Shown here piece after piece: positions 1 to 9,023 of a stretch of 64,000 nt of DNA. Source of the stretch: Myxococcales bacterium (lineage in GTDB: Bacteria > Myxococcota_A > Polyangia > Palsa-1104 > JAEUJZ01); assembly GCA_016794365.1 (NCBI GenBank), contig JAEUKB010000065.1:1-64000 (forward strand). The letters run 5' to 3'. Made by a program: the position numbers and the translations under genes. Every line of letters begins with the position of its first letter. The stretch's first letter is position 1. The notes below the pieces were generated by a model, which was not told the DNA's origin, searched no databases, and saw nothing but the letters and a program-made list of their open reading frames with translations.

Positions 1-1
1 C

Positions 2-961
2 CAAGGAAAGTGCCAGCTAAGCTGCCAGGGACTGTACCTGGACTGTGACGGAGACGCAGCAAACGGGTGCGAGGTAAACGGAGCGAGCGACCTAGCGAAC
101 TGCGGAAACTGCGGAAACGTATGCAGCAAGATAGGAGCGACGACGCCCGCGTGCTCAGCAGGAAGCTGCGGATCGACGGTATGTACGGGAAGCTATCGGA
201 CGTGCAAAGCGGGTCCAGTGAACGGCTGCGAGACAGACACAGCGACGAACGCAGGGAACTGCGGAACGTGCGGGAAGGCGTGTCCAGCGGTGGCCAACGG
301 AGTGGCCGGGTGCGCCGCGAGCAACTGCGGAATCGCGAGCTGCAACGCCAACTTCGACAACTGCGATGGGGCAGTCGCCAACGGCTGCGAGATCAACACG
401 TCTACCAACATCGCCCACTGCGGTGGCTGCGGCAAAGCCTGTCCAACGTATGCCAACGCGTCCGCGCAGTGCAAAGCCAGTGCGTGCAGCCTGGGAACGT
501 GCAACGCCGGGTTTGCCAACTGCGATATGAACGACGCGAACGGCTGCGAGATCAACACGAACACGGACAAGAACAACTGCGGCCAGTGCGGCAAGGTCTG
601 CGCCGCCACAGAGAGCTGTTACAACGGAACCTGCTTGGCTGGTTGTCCGGGAAATCCGCAGTGGATGCCTGTCAACTGCACAACCACACAGTGGGTTTGG
701 TCTAGCGATCGCGCCAATGCTACGACAGTGGCTGCCGCCAACACCAAGCGCGTGCTCTATACTGGTTGTTCCCATGGTGGTGTGGCCAATACATGTAGCT
801 TGACGGGGACTGGCTGGGTGTCTACTGCGGTCTACACGATGAGCGGTTGTAATACGAACTGGTATCACCTGGGCGGGTCTTATACGGGTAACTGTGGCGG
901 TCATGATGGTGATCAGGTGCGCCGTCTCGCGCTCAATCCCACAGATTGCTACCCGTACTAA
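2..961 (+). CDS. Cysteine-rich NGCE-repeat surface protein, C-terminal part
   Basis: The frame is open from the left edge to TAA at 959-961, so the N-terminus lies outside the window. At least four units of about 52 residues are visible, near bases 65, 222, 381 and 538. Each has NGCE followed about 10 residues later by an NCGxCGxxC cluster. A C-terminal segment of about 105 residues follows, with more paired cysteines and a few Trp. Repeats of this type are common in predicted secreted or surface proteins of Myxococcota; no enzymatic activity is implied. The even Cys spacing suggests disulfides outside the cytoplasm (inference). A strong hairpin lies just downstream. The signal peptide, if any, cannot be seen. 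Confidence 0.75.
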   Translation, partial: QGKCQLSCQGLYLDCDGDAANGCEVNGASDLANCGNCGNVCSKIGATTPACSAGSCGSTVCTGSYRTCKAGPVNGCETDTATNAGNCGTCGKACPAVANGVAGCAASNCGIASCNANFDNCDGAVANGCEINTSTNIAHCGGCGKACPTYANASAQCKASACSLGTCNAGFANCDMNDANGCEINTNTDKNNCGQCGKVCAATESCYNGTCLAGCPGNPQWMPVNCTTTQWVWSSDRANATTVAAANTKRVLYTGCSHGGVANTCSLTGTGWVSTAVYTMSGCNTNWYHLGGSYTGNCGGHDGDQVRRLALNPTDCYPY

Positions 962-1002
962 GCGGGTCAGGCATTTCATCGCTCGATGTCGCTTCGCTGT
1001 GT

Positions 1003-1033
1003 CGCTATCTGCGGAAAACCGCAGGACATAGCG
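1003..1033 (+). terminator. Hairpin after the Cys-rich gene
   Basis: CGCTAT (1003-1008) plus CTGCGG (1009-1014), loop AAAA, then CCGCAG (1019-1024), a GAC bulge and ATAGCG (1028-1033). This is a 12-bp interrupted stem lying 42 bases after the stop codon. There is no T-tract, so it could be a terminator-like or RNA-stabilising hairpin. Confidence 0.4.
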
Positions 1034-1527
1034 CCACAAAGACAGCAATTGCTCAGGCAATCGGAATCACCTTACAATCAAACTGGACATGCTACCGACT
1101 ACGGCGAACGCCCCAGGGGATGAGCTTCTCCCTGGTGCGCTGCTTGGCAAGTATCGGCTTTCGGCTCGCCTGGGCGAAGGCGCGATGGGCGTCGTGTATT
1201 CGGCGGTTCATGAAAAGCTCGGTCGGCCCGTGGCCATCAAGGTGCTCAAGCCAGAACTGAGCAGCAAAGAAGACCTGTCGAGCCGCTTTCAGATGGAAGC
1301 GGAGCTGGTCACACGCATCGGCCACCCCAACATCGTCGCCGTCTACGACTTCGGGCGCTTGCAGAGCGGCAGCCTGTACTACGTGATGGAGATGATTCGC
1401 GGGCAGAGCCTGCGCTCTCGGCTCGACAAAAAGCAGCTCAGTCCACAGGACATCGTGCAGGTCTTCGGTCCGCTGCTGTCCGCCGTGCGCGCCGCCCACG
1501 AGATTGGCGTGGTTCATCGTGACCTCA

Positions 1528-1972
1528 AACCAGATTAGCGAGGCTTCGACGCTGCTTATTTGGCTTTGTCCCAGGCTGCGACGGCACGGGTTGGGGAAGT
1601 AATCCCGGTTCACCAGGGTCTTTCCCCTGGGCAAAGTGGGGGCAGAGCCGCTTGGCCAGGGTCTTTCTCCTGCGGCAAGTGGGCAGCGTGGAGACTGGGA
1701 AGGGTGCGCGCCCTGCTGAAATGGGGTGTGGAGCCGTTTGGCAAGGGTCTAGACCCTGCGGCCAGTGCGCGGCGGGGGGAAGGGGAAGGGTCTTGGCCCT
1801 GGCAAAGTGGGTCGGCACGCAGTGTGACAAGGGTCTGGACCCTGTGGTGAGTGCCTAGCGTGGCGAAGGGGAAGGGTCTTGGCCCTTTTGGCCCGCTTCC
1901 CGCCGACATCCCAGCCGGTCTGGGCGCTCTGCGACCTGCGTCGGCAGCAGGGGCGGGCGGGGTTTAACCAGA
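1528..1972. mobile_element. 438-bp insertion in a kinase gene, with 7-bp target duplication
   Basis: AACCAGA occurs at 1528-1534 and again at 1966-1972, flanking foreign DNA. Deleting one copy plus the interior rebuilds an uninterrupted kinase frame, so the repeat behaves like a target-site duplication. The interior has no convincing gene. Most of it is a 43-bp-phased array of palindromes (see the next entry), with about 80 bp of unrelated sequence at the left end and 80 bp at the right. No clear terminal inverted repeats were found. It does not fit a group I or group II intron by its end bases. It is most simply a non-autonomous inserted element of unknown type. Confidence 0.7.
1615..1929. 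repeat. 43-bp-phased array of AGGGTCNNGACCCT palindromes
   Basis: Cores start at 1615, 1658, 1701, 1744, 1787, 1830 and 1873, exactly 43 bp apart; a degenerate eighth lies at 1916. The best cores are AGGGTCTAGACCCT (1744) and AGGGTCTGGACCCT (1830); others keep one arm better than the other. The 29-bp intervals all have the same length and are partly conserved (often starting near GCGGCAAGTG). A spacing of about four helical turns places every core on the same DNA face, as expected for a protein-binding array. The cores vary and the intervals resemble each other, so this is not a CRISPR. Confidence 0.85.
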
Positions 1973-3689
1973 CAATGTCATGCTGCTGAGTGGGGCGGAA
2001 GGCAGCGTGGGGACGGTGAAGCTGCTCGACTTCGGCATTGCCAAGATTCGGGCGGAGCAGCCGGTTGGAGAGTCCTCGGTGACGGGGTTTGAAACGACCG
2101 AGCTGGACGAAAAGAAGGTGCTTCAGCTTTCGGAATCGGGCAGCCGTCCGGTGATGCCGATGGGGAGCGCGCTGCTGACCTCGGTGGGGTCGGTGATGGG
2201 TACGCCCGCGTATATGGCCCCCGAGCAGGTCCAGAACTCGTCTTCGGTTGATAAGCGTGCGGACATCTACGCCATCGGCATCATGCTGTACGAAGCGCTG
2301 GCGGGGCGGCGACCGTTCGAGGCGGAAAGCTCGGCGGAGCTGATGGGCGCGCACATGTATATGAAGGCCGACCCTCCGTCGAAGATGGTGCAGAAGCATC
2401 AGGTGCCGGACCGGCAGCTCGACTGGGCCAAGCTGGACCCGGTGGTGATGCGGGCGCTCGCCAAGAAGCCAGAGGAGCGTTACCAAGACTGTGCGGCGCT
2501 CCAGGCGGATCTGGAAGCGGCTTGGGGACAGAGCTTTGCGGTGGCCCGGGGCGCTGCGGTGGGCGTGGGCTCATCGGTGACGATTGCGGCGCTGCCTGCA
2601 TCGGTGATAAAGCCCAAACCCAAGGCCAAGGGGCCGCTTGTGGCGGGGCTTGTGGCGGGGCTGGCCCTGCTTGCGGGCGGTTCGGCGGTGCTGCTGCGCG
2701 GGGGCTCGCAGAGTGTGGCGCAGGCCCAGCAGGCGGAAGCCAGTGCGCAGGTGACGCGTGCAGCAACCGGCAGCCCGGTGGATCGGCGCACGCTGCAAGA
2801 GATCATCAGGGCGGTCGGGGGACGGACCCACCTGGCGGTGGTGGCCAAGGCGCTGACCGATGAAGATCCATCGGTGTCACGCGCTGCGCTGCAAGCCGTG
2901 ATGGTGCTGGCCCAGGCTGGGGATGCAGCGCTGTCGGAGCCGCTTGGGCAGCTTGCGGGTCAGGCGGTGGGCGCGATGTCTGTCGAGGTGGCGGCGGCCC
3001 AGCTACGGATTGGCGAGAGCGAAGCGCAAGGGGTGCTGACCTCTACGCTGCACAGCCCGATCCCCACACCGGAGGTGCGTCTCCTTGCGGCGGTGCTGCT
3101 GGCAGAGGCTGGACAGCTTCAGGCGGGGGCGCTCAAGCAAGCGCTTCAGGCTGCGCTGCGGGCCCAGCTGTCGCAAAACAGCCTGCGGCGCGATGCGCTG
3201 GTGCGGCTGGCCAAGCTGGGGGATGCCGATGCGCTGCGTCAGCTTACGGAAGCGACCCAGCAGCCTGCGACCGGAGCGACCAAAGATGCGCACCTAGAAG
3301 CGCTACAGGTCTTGACGCTGGCCAAGCAGCCGGGGGCTCCTGACAAGCTGCTGAAGATGGCGCAGTCGGTGGTCCCGGCAGAGCGGGTCGAGCTGGGAGC
3401 GGTGCTGGCAGAAGTGCAAGACGAGCGAGTGATTGCGCTGCTTCTGCCGCTGTTGACCGACGCATCACCGAAGGTCCGGCAAAGAGCGCTGTCTGTCCTG
3501 GGGCGGATGGCCAGCCTGGGGCGCTTTCCGGGCCATTCCGAGACATTGATTCCGTTACTCAAGGACACAGACGCGCAGGTTGCGCTGACGGCGGCGGTGT
3601 CGCTGCTATCGGCGCGAGCTGCGGAGTCAGGGGCTGCGCAAGCGCCAGGTTCGTAAAAAACCGCTGCTGCGGGGGAAGTGCGCTCAGAC

Positions 3690-6600
3690 ATGGCTGACAC
3701 TCCACAACTGGTTGATCCAAAACCCGATTCGCTGATTGGTACCACCGTTGGTGATTACAAGATCATCGACATCATCGGCCAGGGTGGCATGGGCACGGTC
3801 TATACCGCCGAGCACCAGCAGCTCCACCACAAGACCGCCTGCAAGGTCTTGCGGGCCGAGGTGGCCAACCATCCCGAGACGGTCGAGCGCTTCTTACAAG
3901 AAGCACGCTTTATCAGCCGCATCCGTCACGTAAACCTCATCGACATCTTCGACATCGGAGAGCTGCCGGACAAGCGGCTCTACTACGTGATGGAGAAGCT
4001 CAATGGGCGGACGCTGACGCAGGCGATTCGGGGCGGCAAGCTGCCCTTTGCGACCATCGTCTCGATTACAAACCAAATCTGCGCAGGCATGTCCGCCGCC
4101 CACGAGGCCGGGCTGATCCATCGCGACCTCAAGCCGGACAACCTGTTCTTGGTCGAGCGTCCGGGGGAAGAGTCGCTGGTCAAGATCATGGACTTCGGCG
4201 TCGCCAAGGTGATGGACCTGACCGGGGCGGATGGCAAGATCACGCGGACGGGCTATCTGATTGGTACGCCGCAGTACATGTCGCCCGAGCAGATCAACGG
4301 CGTGGCGATTGACAAGCGCAGCGACATCTACGCGCTGGGGGTCATCCTGCATGAGATGTGTACCGGGACGGCTCCGTTCCGAGGCGACACGCTTGGGCAG
4401 ATGCTGATTGCGCACCTCCAGCAGGTGCTGCCGACGATTGATCCGAAGCTGCGCAATGAAGACGTTCCGGCGGGGATTGAGTGGATCATCCGCAAGGCGC
4501 TGGCCAAAGATCCTGCCGAGCGCTACGCATCCGTGGAAGACCTGAGCGCGGACCTACAGCGACTGGCGAGCGGAGAGCAGCCGCTTGCCGCCGCTTGGTA
4601 TAAGGAATACCAGCCTCGGGAGATGCAGTCGATCCAGACGCTGTCAGGGAACACGCTGAACCTGCCGTTTGGACAGCCGCAGTCGCGTAAGAAGCGGGCC
4701 TTGCTGCTGGCCGCAACGCTGCTTCCTGGGCTGCTGTTGTCGGCGGTCGGTGGCTACCTGTGGTTTACCCATCGCAAGGCGCAGATGGTGCAGCCGGTGC
4801 TGCTACAGACCAAGGTGAAGCCCAAGCGTGAAGAGATCGACATGCTGGCGCTGCGCTCTTATGCGCTCGGGGTGCTGCAAGAAGGGCTCAAAGATGGCGA
4901 TGTGCAGCCTCGATTGCTATCGGTCAGCGCGATCGGAGCCAGTCGTGACACGCGGCATCAGGCGCTGCTAGAGCCGAAGCTGTCGGATGCCGAGCCAGCG
5001 GTGCAGATCCAAGCGGCAGGTGCGCTGGCGCAGATTGGGTCGCGGGGAGCGATTCCTGCGCTGCAGAAGCTGCATGGGGAGGCCAAAGAGCCGAGGGTGG
5101 CGCTGGCGGCGGCGGAAGCGCTGATGAAGCTGGGCGATGACTCGGTGAAAAAGTACCTGGAGCAGAAGGCGAAGAAAGATCCCGACCCGAAGCTCCAGCT
5201 GCTGGCCGCGCTGACGCTGGAGGAGTCGGCTCCGGGTCATCCGCCGCATAAGACAGTGGTGCAGCGGTTCAAGAAGAAGCCGACGCTGGATGACCAGCTG
5301 ACGGTGTGGACACGGCGCGCGAAGTGGGGCGACAAAGATGCGCAGCAGCAGCTCATCGCGCAGCTAGGCAGTGCGGAAGCGCCGGTTGGGCGACAGATCC
5401 AGCTGGCGGCGCTGCTGGCGAAGGAACACATCGAGCAAGGCAAGGCGATGCTGGCTGACCTGGCGGGGAAGCCGGGTCCGCAGCAGGTGCTGGCGGCGCA
5501 GCTGCTGTGTGTGGCCGATGATCCAACGGGTCTTCCGCTGCTGCGGTCGGTGTTTGCGGATGCGGCAAGGCCGAAGGTGGAGCGGCTGCTGGCGGCGGAA
5601 GGTCTGGGAAGCTGCGGCAACCGCAAAGACGCAGGGATGCTGGCCAAGTCGCTGCGCGAAGAAGAAAAGAGCCCTCTTTTGCGACAGGCGGAAGCGGGGG
5701 CGATTCTGAAGCTGGCGAGCGGCGATCCGGCGGTTCTGAACGAGCAGAGCCTGACGTGGGCGCAAGCGGCCCTGGGCAGTGATGACTGGACGGTGCGTGA
5801 GTCGGCGGTGGCGATGCTGGGGGACACCGATCCGCAGCGCGCGATTCCGCTGCTCGGGCAGGCGATGAAAGATCAGCGGGTCGAGGTTCGGAAGTCGGCT
5901 GCGGTGACGCTGGGACGGACCAAGAACAAAGGGGCGATTGCGGTGCTTGGCTCGGCGCTGGCGGACGGCAATCGGGATGTGCGGATCGATGTCTTGCGCT
6001 CGATTGGCAAGGTCACGACGCACCTTACGCAAAAGGGCGAGCCCGCGATGGATCAGGCGACCCAGGCCGAGATCCAAAAGGCGCTGGTGGCGCGAGCCGA
6101 TACGGGTGACGCAGGCGAGCAGGTCATGGCGGCGGCCACGCTGCTGCGAATGGGCGATGACAGTCGGCGTGACAAGCTGAAGCAAGGTCTGGCGGCTGAT
6201 GATCCCGAGGTCAAGCAGCTGGCGATTGCGGAAGTGTCGGCGGATCCAGAGCTAAGCAAGAACGCGCTGACGACGCTGTTGTCTGATCCTTCGCAAGCGG
6301 TGCGCTTCAAGGCGGCGACGGAGCTGGCGGAGCAGGGCAGGGCGGAAGGCAAGCCGGTGCTGCTGGCGGTGCTCAAGGGCGGTGGGGCCGATGGGTTCAA
6401 AGCGTACAGCTTGCTCAAGAAGCTGGGGGAAGCGGTGGAGCCGCCCAAGGACATGGGCTCGCTGCTTTCGGGGGGCGACCCGGCGGTGCGGGCGAGCGTG
6501 ATCCAAGCGGCGCGGTCGCTGCCGGTGGCGGATGCGGTGCCGCTGCTGCAAAAGGCGACCAAGGATGCGGCGCCAGCGGTGCGCAAAGAAGTGCTGGACG

Positions 6601-7286
6601 TGGTGGCAAGCTGGCCGGTGGCGGACGGAACGGCGTCGGGGGTTCCGCTGCTGAAGGTGCTGTCGGAAGACTCGGATGTGGGCATTCGCTCGCGGGCGAG
6701 CCTGCTTTTGACGCAGCTTGCGCCGAAGGTGGCACCGGAACCGGAAGAGGTCGAAGCGAGCGAGCCATCAGCGCCGGAGGCTGCGAACAAGCCACAAGCT
6801 GCGGCTGCGGACCTGGCGACGGCTCCGCTGGTGGACATGTCGGCTGCGGCTGCGGACTTGGCAGCGCCCGCGCCGGTTCAGGACCTGAGCACCCCGGACT
6901 TGTCGCTGTCGGCTCCGGTGAAAGTGCTGGCACCTGACATGGCGGCTCCGGCGGCGGCCCCGGCGGCGGCTCCGGTCGCAGCAGCAGAGCCAGAGCTGGA
7001 CAAGGCAGGCAAGAAGGCGCGACTCAAGCAAATCCTGTCGAACGCTGAAAAGTATCTGAGCCGTGGAGAGTACGAAAAGGCGATCCAGGTGCTAGAAGCC
7101 GGTCGCGCGGTGGATACCAGCAAGGATATCGTGATGCAGCTTGGGCAAGCCTATGAGCTGTGGTCCGAGCAAGAGAGCGGCGGCAAGCAAAAGACGCTGC
7201 TGCGCAAGTCGATCGAGGCCTACAAGCAGGTCAAAAACGCCGAAGCCAAGGCGCACATCCAAGAGCTACAAGAGCGACTGAAGTAG
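3690..7286 (+). CDS. Ser/Thr protein kinase with TM helix, HEAT repeats and C-terminal helical domain
   Basis: About 1198 residues from the ATG at 3690 (a GTG at 3678 is an alternative). The kinase domain covers roughly residues 20-300: glycine loop GQGGMG (30-35), Lys52, HRDLKPDN (144-151) and DFG (168-170) are all present, so it should be active. A single TM helix (about 337-360) follows. An outside or periplasmic region then has many HEAT-like alpha repeats (about 390-1015), an Ala/Pro/Asp-rich linker and a TPR-like helical end (EKYLSRGEYEKAIQVLEAG). The architecture matches the membrane-bound Hanks-type kinases expanded in Myxococcota; ligand or substrate unknown. It is a tandem paralogue of the disrupted upstream kinase, 33 bases away. 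Confidence 0.9.
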   Translation: MADTPQLVDPKPDSLIGTTVGDYKIIDIIGQGGMGTVYTAEHQQLHHKTACKVLRAEVANHPETVERFLQEARFISRIRHVNLIDIFDIGELPDKRLYYVMEKLNGRTLTQAIRGGKLPFATIVSITNQICAGMSAAHEAGLIHRDLKPDNLFLVERPGEESLVKIMDFGVAKVMDLTGADGKITRTGYLIGTPQYMSPEQINGVAIDKRSDIYALGVILHEMCTGTAPFRGDTLGQMLIAHLQQVLPTIDPKLRNEDVPAGIEWIIRKALAKDPAERYASVEDLSADLQRLASGEQPLAAAWYKEYQPREMQSIQTLSGNTLNLPFGQPQSRKKRALLLAATLLPGLLLSAVGGYLWFTHRKAQMVQPVLLQTKVKPKREEIDMLALRSYALGVLQEGLKDGDVQPRLLSVSAIGASRDTRHQALLEPKLSDAEPAVQIQAAGALAQIGSRGAIPALQKLHGEAKEPRVALAAAEALMKLGDDSVKKYLEQKAKKDPDPKLQLLAALTLEESAPGHPPHKTVVQRFKKKPTLDDQLTVWTRRAKWGDKDAQQQLIAQLGSAEAPVGRQIQLAALLAKEHIEQGKAMLADLAGKPGPQQVLAAQLLCVADDPTGLPLLRSVFADAARPKVERLLAAEGLGSCGNRKDAGMLAKSLREEEKSPLLRQAEAGAILKLASGDPAVLNEQSLTWAQAALGSDDWTVRESAVAMLGDTDPQRAIPLLGQAMKDQRVEVRKSAAVTLGRTKNKGAIAVLGSALADGNRDVRIDVLRSIGKVTTHLTQKGEPAMDQATQAEIQKALVARADTGDAGEQVMAAATLLRMGDDSRRDKLKQGLAADDPEVKQLAIAEVSADPELSKNALTTLLSDPSQAVRFKAATELAEQGRAEGKPVLLAVLKGGGADGFKAYSLLKKLGEAVEPPKDMGSLLSGGDPAVRASVIQAARSLPVADAVPLLQKATKDAAPAVRKEVLDVVASWPVADGTASGVPLLKVLSEDSDVGIRSRASLLLTQLAPKVAPEPEEVEASEPSAPEAANKPQAAAADLATAPLVDMSAAAADLAAPAPVQDLSTPDLSLSAPVKVLAPDMAAPAAAPAAAPVAAAEPELDKAGKKARLKQILSNAEKYLSRGEYEKAIQVLEAGRAVDTSKDIVMQLGQAYELWSEQESGGKQKTLLRKSIEAYKQVKNAEAKAHIQELQERLK

Positions 7287-7389
7287 CAGGCAGCAAGTCC
7301 CCGGCTGGACGGACAGCAGGGACGGCGCAATCCTTGCGAAGCCGGTGGACAAGGTGCGATACACTGGCGGTTGTCGAGAGGACACACCG

Positions 7390-8013
7390 ATGAGTGAAGG
7401 CGTCAGCAGCTCTGTCCGTATCCTCATGCAGCACTGGGCGTACAACATGACGCTCTGGCACAACTTCGGGGTGAGCTACCCAGGCTTCGGCTACAGCGAG
7501 GAAGAAAAGCAGCAGCTTGGGGCGCTGGCCAAAGGGGTCTCGCTGTCGGGCTTTTTGGGGTTTGGCTCGCTGAACACGCTGTACTTTCTGGGACTTGCGG
7601 GGTTTGTGATGGGCTACGGGGCGATGCCGCTCGCGTTCTTGCTCGATCCAAGCCATCAGTCAGCGGGCGTGTTCTTCGGCTGTCTGGGTCTGGGCCTGGC
7701 GGTGGGGATTGGGCTGGGGATTCCGACCGCGATGACGCTGACTGCGCTGACGCTGCGGCTGATCGGTGACCCACCGAAGCAGACAGAGGTCAGCGATGAG
7801 GTGGTGGCCAAGCTGGCGCAGAAGATGGGCAAGCAGCTTGTGCGGGCCGGAGTCGTTGCGGGTGTGCTGGTGGGGCCGTGGGTGCTGTTTGGGATGACCC
7901 AGGTCGGTGCGCAGGTGATGGAGCTTTTGCGTCGGGTGGTGGTGACGCTGTCTCCGTTTGTGCTGGTGATCTTGGTGCTGTCGGCACTTTTGCGCGGGAC
8001 GAAGAAGTACTAA
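7390..8013 (+). CDS. Small integral membrane protein, unknown function
   Basis: 207 residues from the ATG at 7390, chosen because GAGAGGA lies about 8 bases upstream; an earlier in-frame ATG at 7345 lacks such a site. At least four hydrophobic segments are visible: around LNTLYFLGLAGFVMGYG, AGVFFGCLGLGLAVGIGLG, AGVVAGVLVGPWVLFG and LSPFVLVILVLSALL. The N-terminus is soluble and aromatic-rich. I do not recognise a family. It lies about 100 bases after the large kinase gene on the same strand and may be co-transcribed with it. Confidence 0.7.
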   Translation: MSEGVSSSVRILMQHWAYNMTLWHNFGVSYPGFGYSEEEKQQLGALAKGVSLSGFLGFGSLNTLYFLGLAGFVMGYGAMPLAFLLDPSHQSAGVFFGCLGLGLAVGIGLGIPTAMTLTALTLRLIGDPPKQTEVSDEVVAKLAQKMGKQLVRAGVVAGVLVGPWVLFGMTQVGAQVMELLRRVVVTLSPFVLVILVLSALLRGTKKY

Positions 8014-8140
8014 GCGCGGACTTGTGGGCGGGGGAACATCATGAGCGGACTGGCTCGGCTCGTTGAAGCGGCTTCCATCATCATGGTGGGGTCGGGCCTA
8101 TGTGGTGGTACCGCTGCCCTAGGTCGATTCGGAACGACAG

Positions 8141-8716
8141 TTAGCTGGTGGGTGGCTTGGGCAAGCGCGCTTCTAGCTCTTCGACGCGCTTTTGCAGGCG
8201 GGAGACTTCTTTTTCCAGCGTAGCAAACGGAGACAGGCTCTCGACGATGGTGTGGATGCGATCATCGACCTTGCGCTGCCAGTCTTCGATGGCGAGCTGC
8301 CAGCGCTCGGCAAACTCTCGGACTGCGCCTGGGTTTTCGCTGGCGATGCTGCGGCGAAGCGACTCACTGGCTTCAGCGACTTCGCTGATTCGACCGTCGC
8401 CTTCCCCTTTGCGGAAGACGCTGCGGACGCGCGCTTGGGCCTGCTGGGCCAGCTCTTGCAGCGACGCGCCGCCTGACTGGATGAGCTGACGCATCGCACC
8501 CAGGGAGATGAAGTTCTTTTGACGCTTCTCTTCCTCGAAGATGATCTGCGCGAGCGTGACCGAGGTCAGGTCTTCTTTGCTGCCGTTGTCGAGCACCTGG
8601 ACTTCTTCGCCCTGACGAATCATCAGCGCGATCTGCTCCAAGGTGACGTACTGGCTGCTCTGCGTGTCGTAGAGCTTGCGGTTACTGTAGCGCTTGATGA
8701 TGCGCGGCTCTGGCAT
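8141..8716 (-). CDS. phaR: PhaR-like polyhydroxyalkanoate accumulation regulator
   Basis: 191 residues. The N-terminal 60 residues match the PHB/PHA accumulation regulator DNA-binding domain: IIKRYSNRKLYDT, then YVTLEQIA, then VLDNGSKEDLTSVTLAQII. The second half is helical and charged, ending in a coiled coil (EKEVSRLQKRVEELEARL). In known bacteria PhaR-type proteins bind PHA granules and repress phasin genes. No pha synthesis gene is visible here, and the name is used in many Myxococcota for proteins without proven PHA roles. It follows tatA closely on the minus strand (14 bases apart), so it may be transcribed with it. Confidence 0.8.
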   Translation of the reverse strand: MPEPRIIKRYSNRKLYDTQSSQYVTLEQIALMIRQGEEVQVLDNGSKEDLTSVTLAQIIFEEEKRQKNFISLGAMRQLIQSGGASLQELAQQAQARVRSVFRKGEGDGRISEVAEASESLRRSIASENPGAVREFAERWQLAIEDWQRKVDDRIHTIVESLSPFATLEKEVSRLQKRVEELEARLPKPPTS

Positions 8717-8730
8717 AACGGGTGCGCCCT

Positions 8731-8958
8731 CTATGCCTTGGCCTTGTCAGCGACTTTTTCAGGCGAGGAGCCCTTGTCGGGATCTCCCAGCTCTTTCTTC
8801 GGCGTGACATCGAGTTCGCTGCCCGTGTCCGCCGCCTTCTTGAAGTTCTTGATGCTGCGACCGAGTGCATCGCCAATCTGGGGCAGCTTGCCCGCACCAA
8901 AGATGATGAGGACGATCACCAAGATGATGATGAGTTCCGTCGCTCCGAGACCAAACAT
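8731..8958 (-). CDS. tatA: Sec-independent translocase subunit TatA
   Basis: 75 residues. The start at 8958 is set by AAGGAG 8 bases upstream; longer in-frame extensions do not look like Tat proteins. It has a short N-terminal TM helix (GATELIIILVIVLIIFGAGK), the FG hinge, an amphipathic helix (LGRSIKNFKKA) and a charged tail. TatA forms the pore-like assembly of the twin-arginine system. The tatB and tatC genes are about 16 kb away at 24876-26245, so the system is split between two loci. Confidence 0.88.
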   Translation of the reverse strand: MFGLGATELIIILVIVLIIFGAGKLPQIGDALGRSIKNFKKAADTGSELDVTPKKELGDPDKGSSPEKVADKAKA

Positions 8959-9023
8959 ATGAGTGCTCCTTCGCGGGCCTTTATACCCGGTCGTAGTCAA
9001 GCGGGCCAGTAGCAAAGCTTGGG

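Larger units (their letters stand above)
1089..3656 (+). pseudogene. Ser/Thr protein kinase with HEAT-like C-terminus, split by an insertion
   Basis: The first part (1089-1538) is a kinase N-lobe: glycine loop GEGAMG at residues 29-34, catalytic Lys51 in VAIKVLK, and HRDLKPD at 143-149, then an in-frame TAG at 1536. The second part resumes at 1973 with the codons for N-V-M-L-L, followed by the DFG loop, the APE-type segment, a TM helix (GLVAGLALLAGG) and about 300 residues of HEAT-like alpha repeats, ending at 3656. Removing 438 bases (1535-1972) joins the halves in frame and restores HRDLKPDN. Both halves are otherwise free of stops, which suggests a recent event. The ATG at 1980 has no visible ribosome-binding site, so a separate C-terminal product is doubtful. 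The next gene is an intact paralogue. Confidence 0.85.

Noticed and set aside
1615..1886. CRISPR array
   Set aside because: The 14-bp cores vary between copies and the 29-bp intervals resemble one another, the opposite of constant repeats with unique spacers. No cas genes are near.
1535..1972. Group I or group II self-splicing intron in the kinase gene
   Set aside because: The left edge is not preceded by T and the right does not end in the required G or AY for any cut consistent with the 7-bp duplication; the interior is a tandem array rather than a ribozyme core.
8041..8223. 60-codon hydrophobic plus-strand frame
   Set aside because: More than half overlaps the 3' end of the PhaR-like gene on the opposite strand and nothing supports translation.
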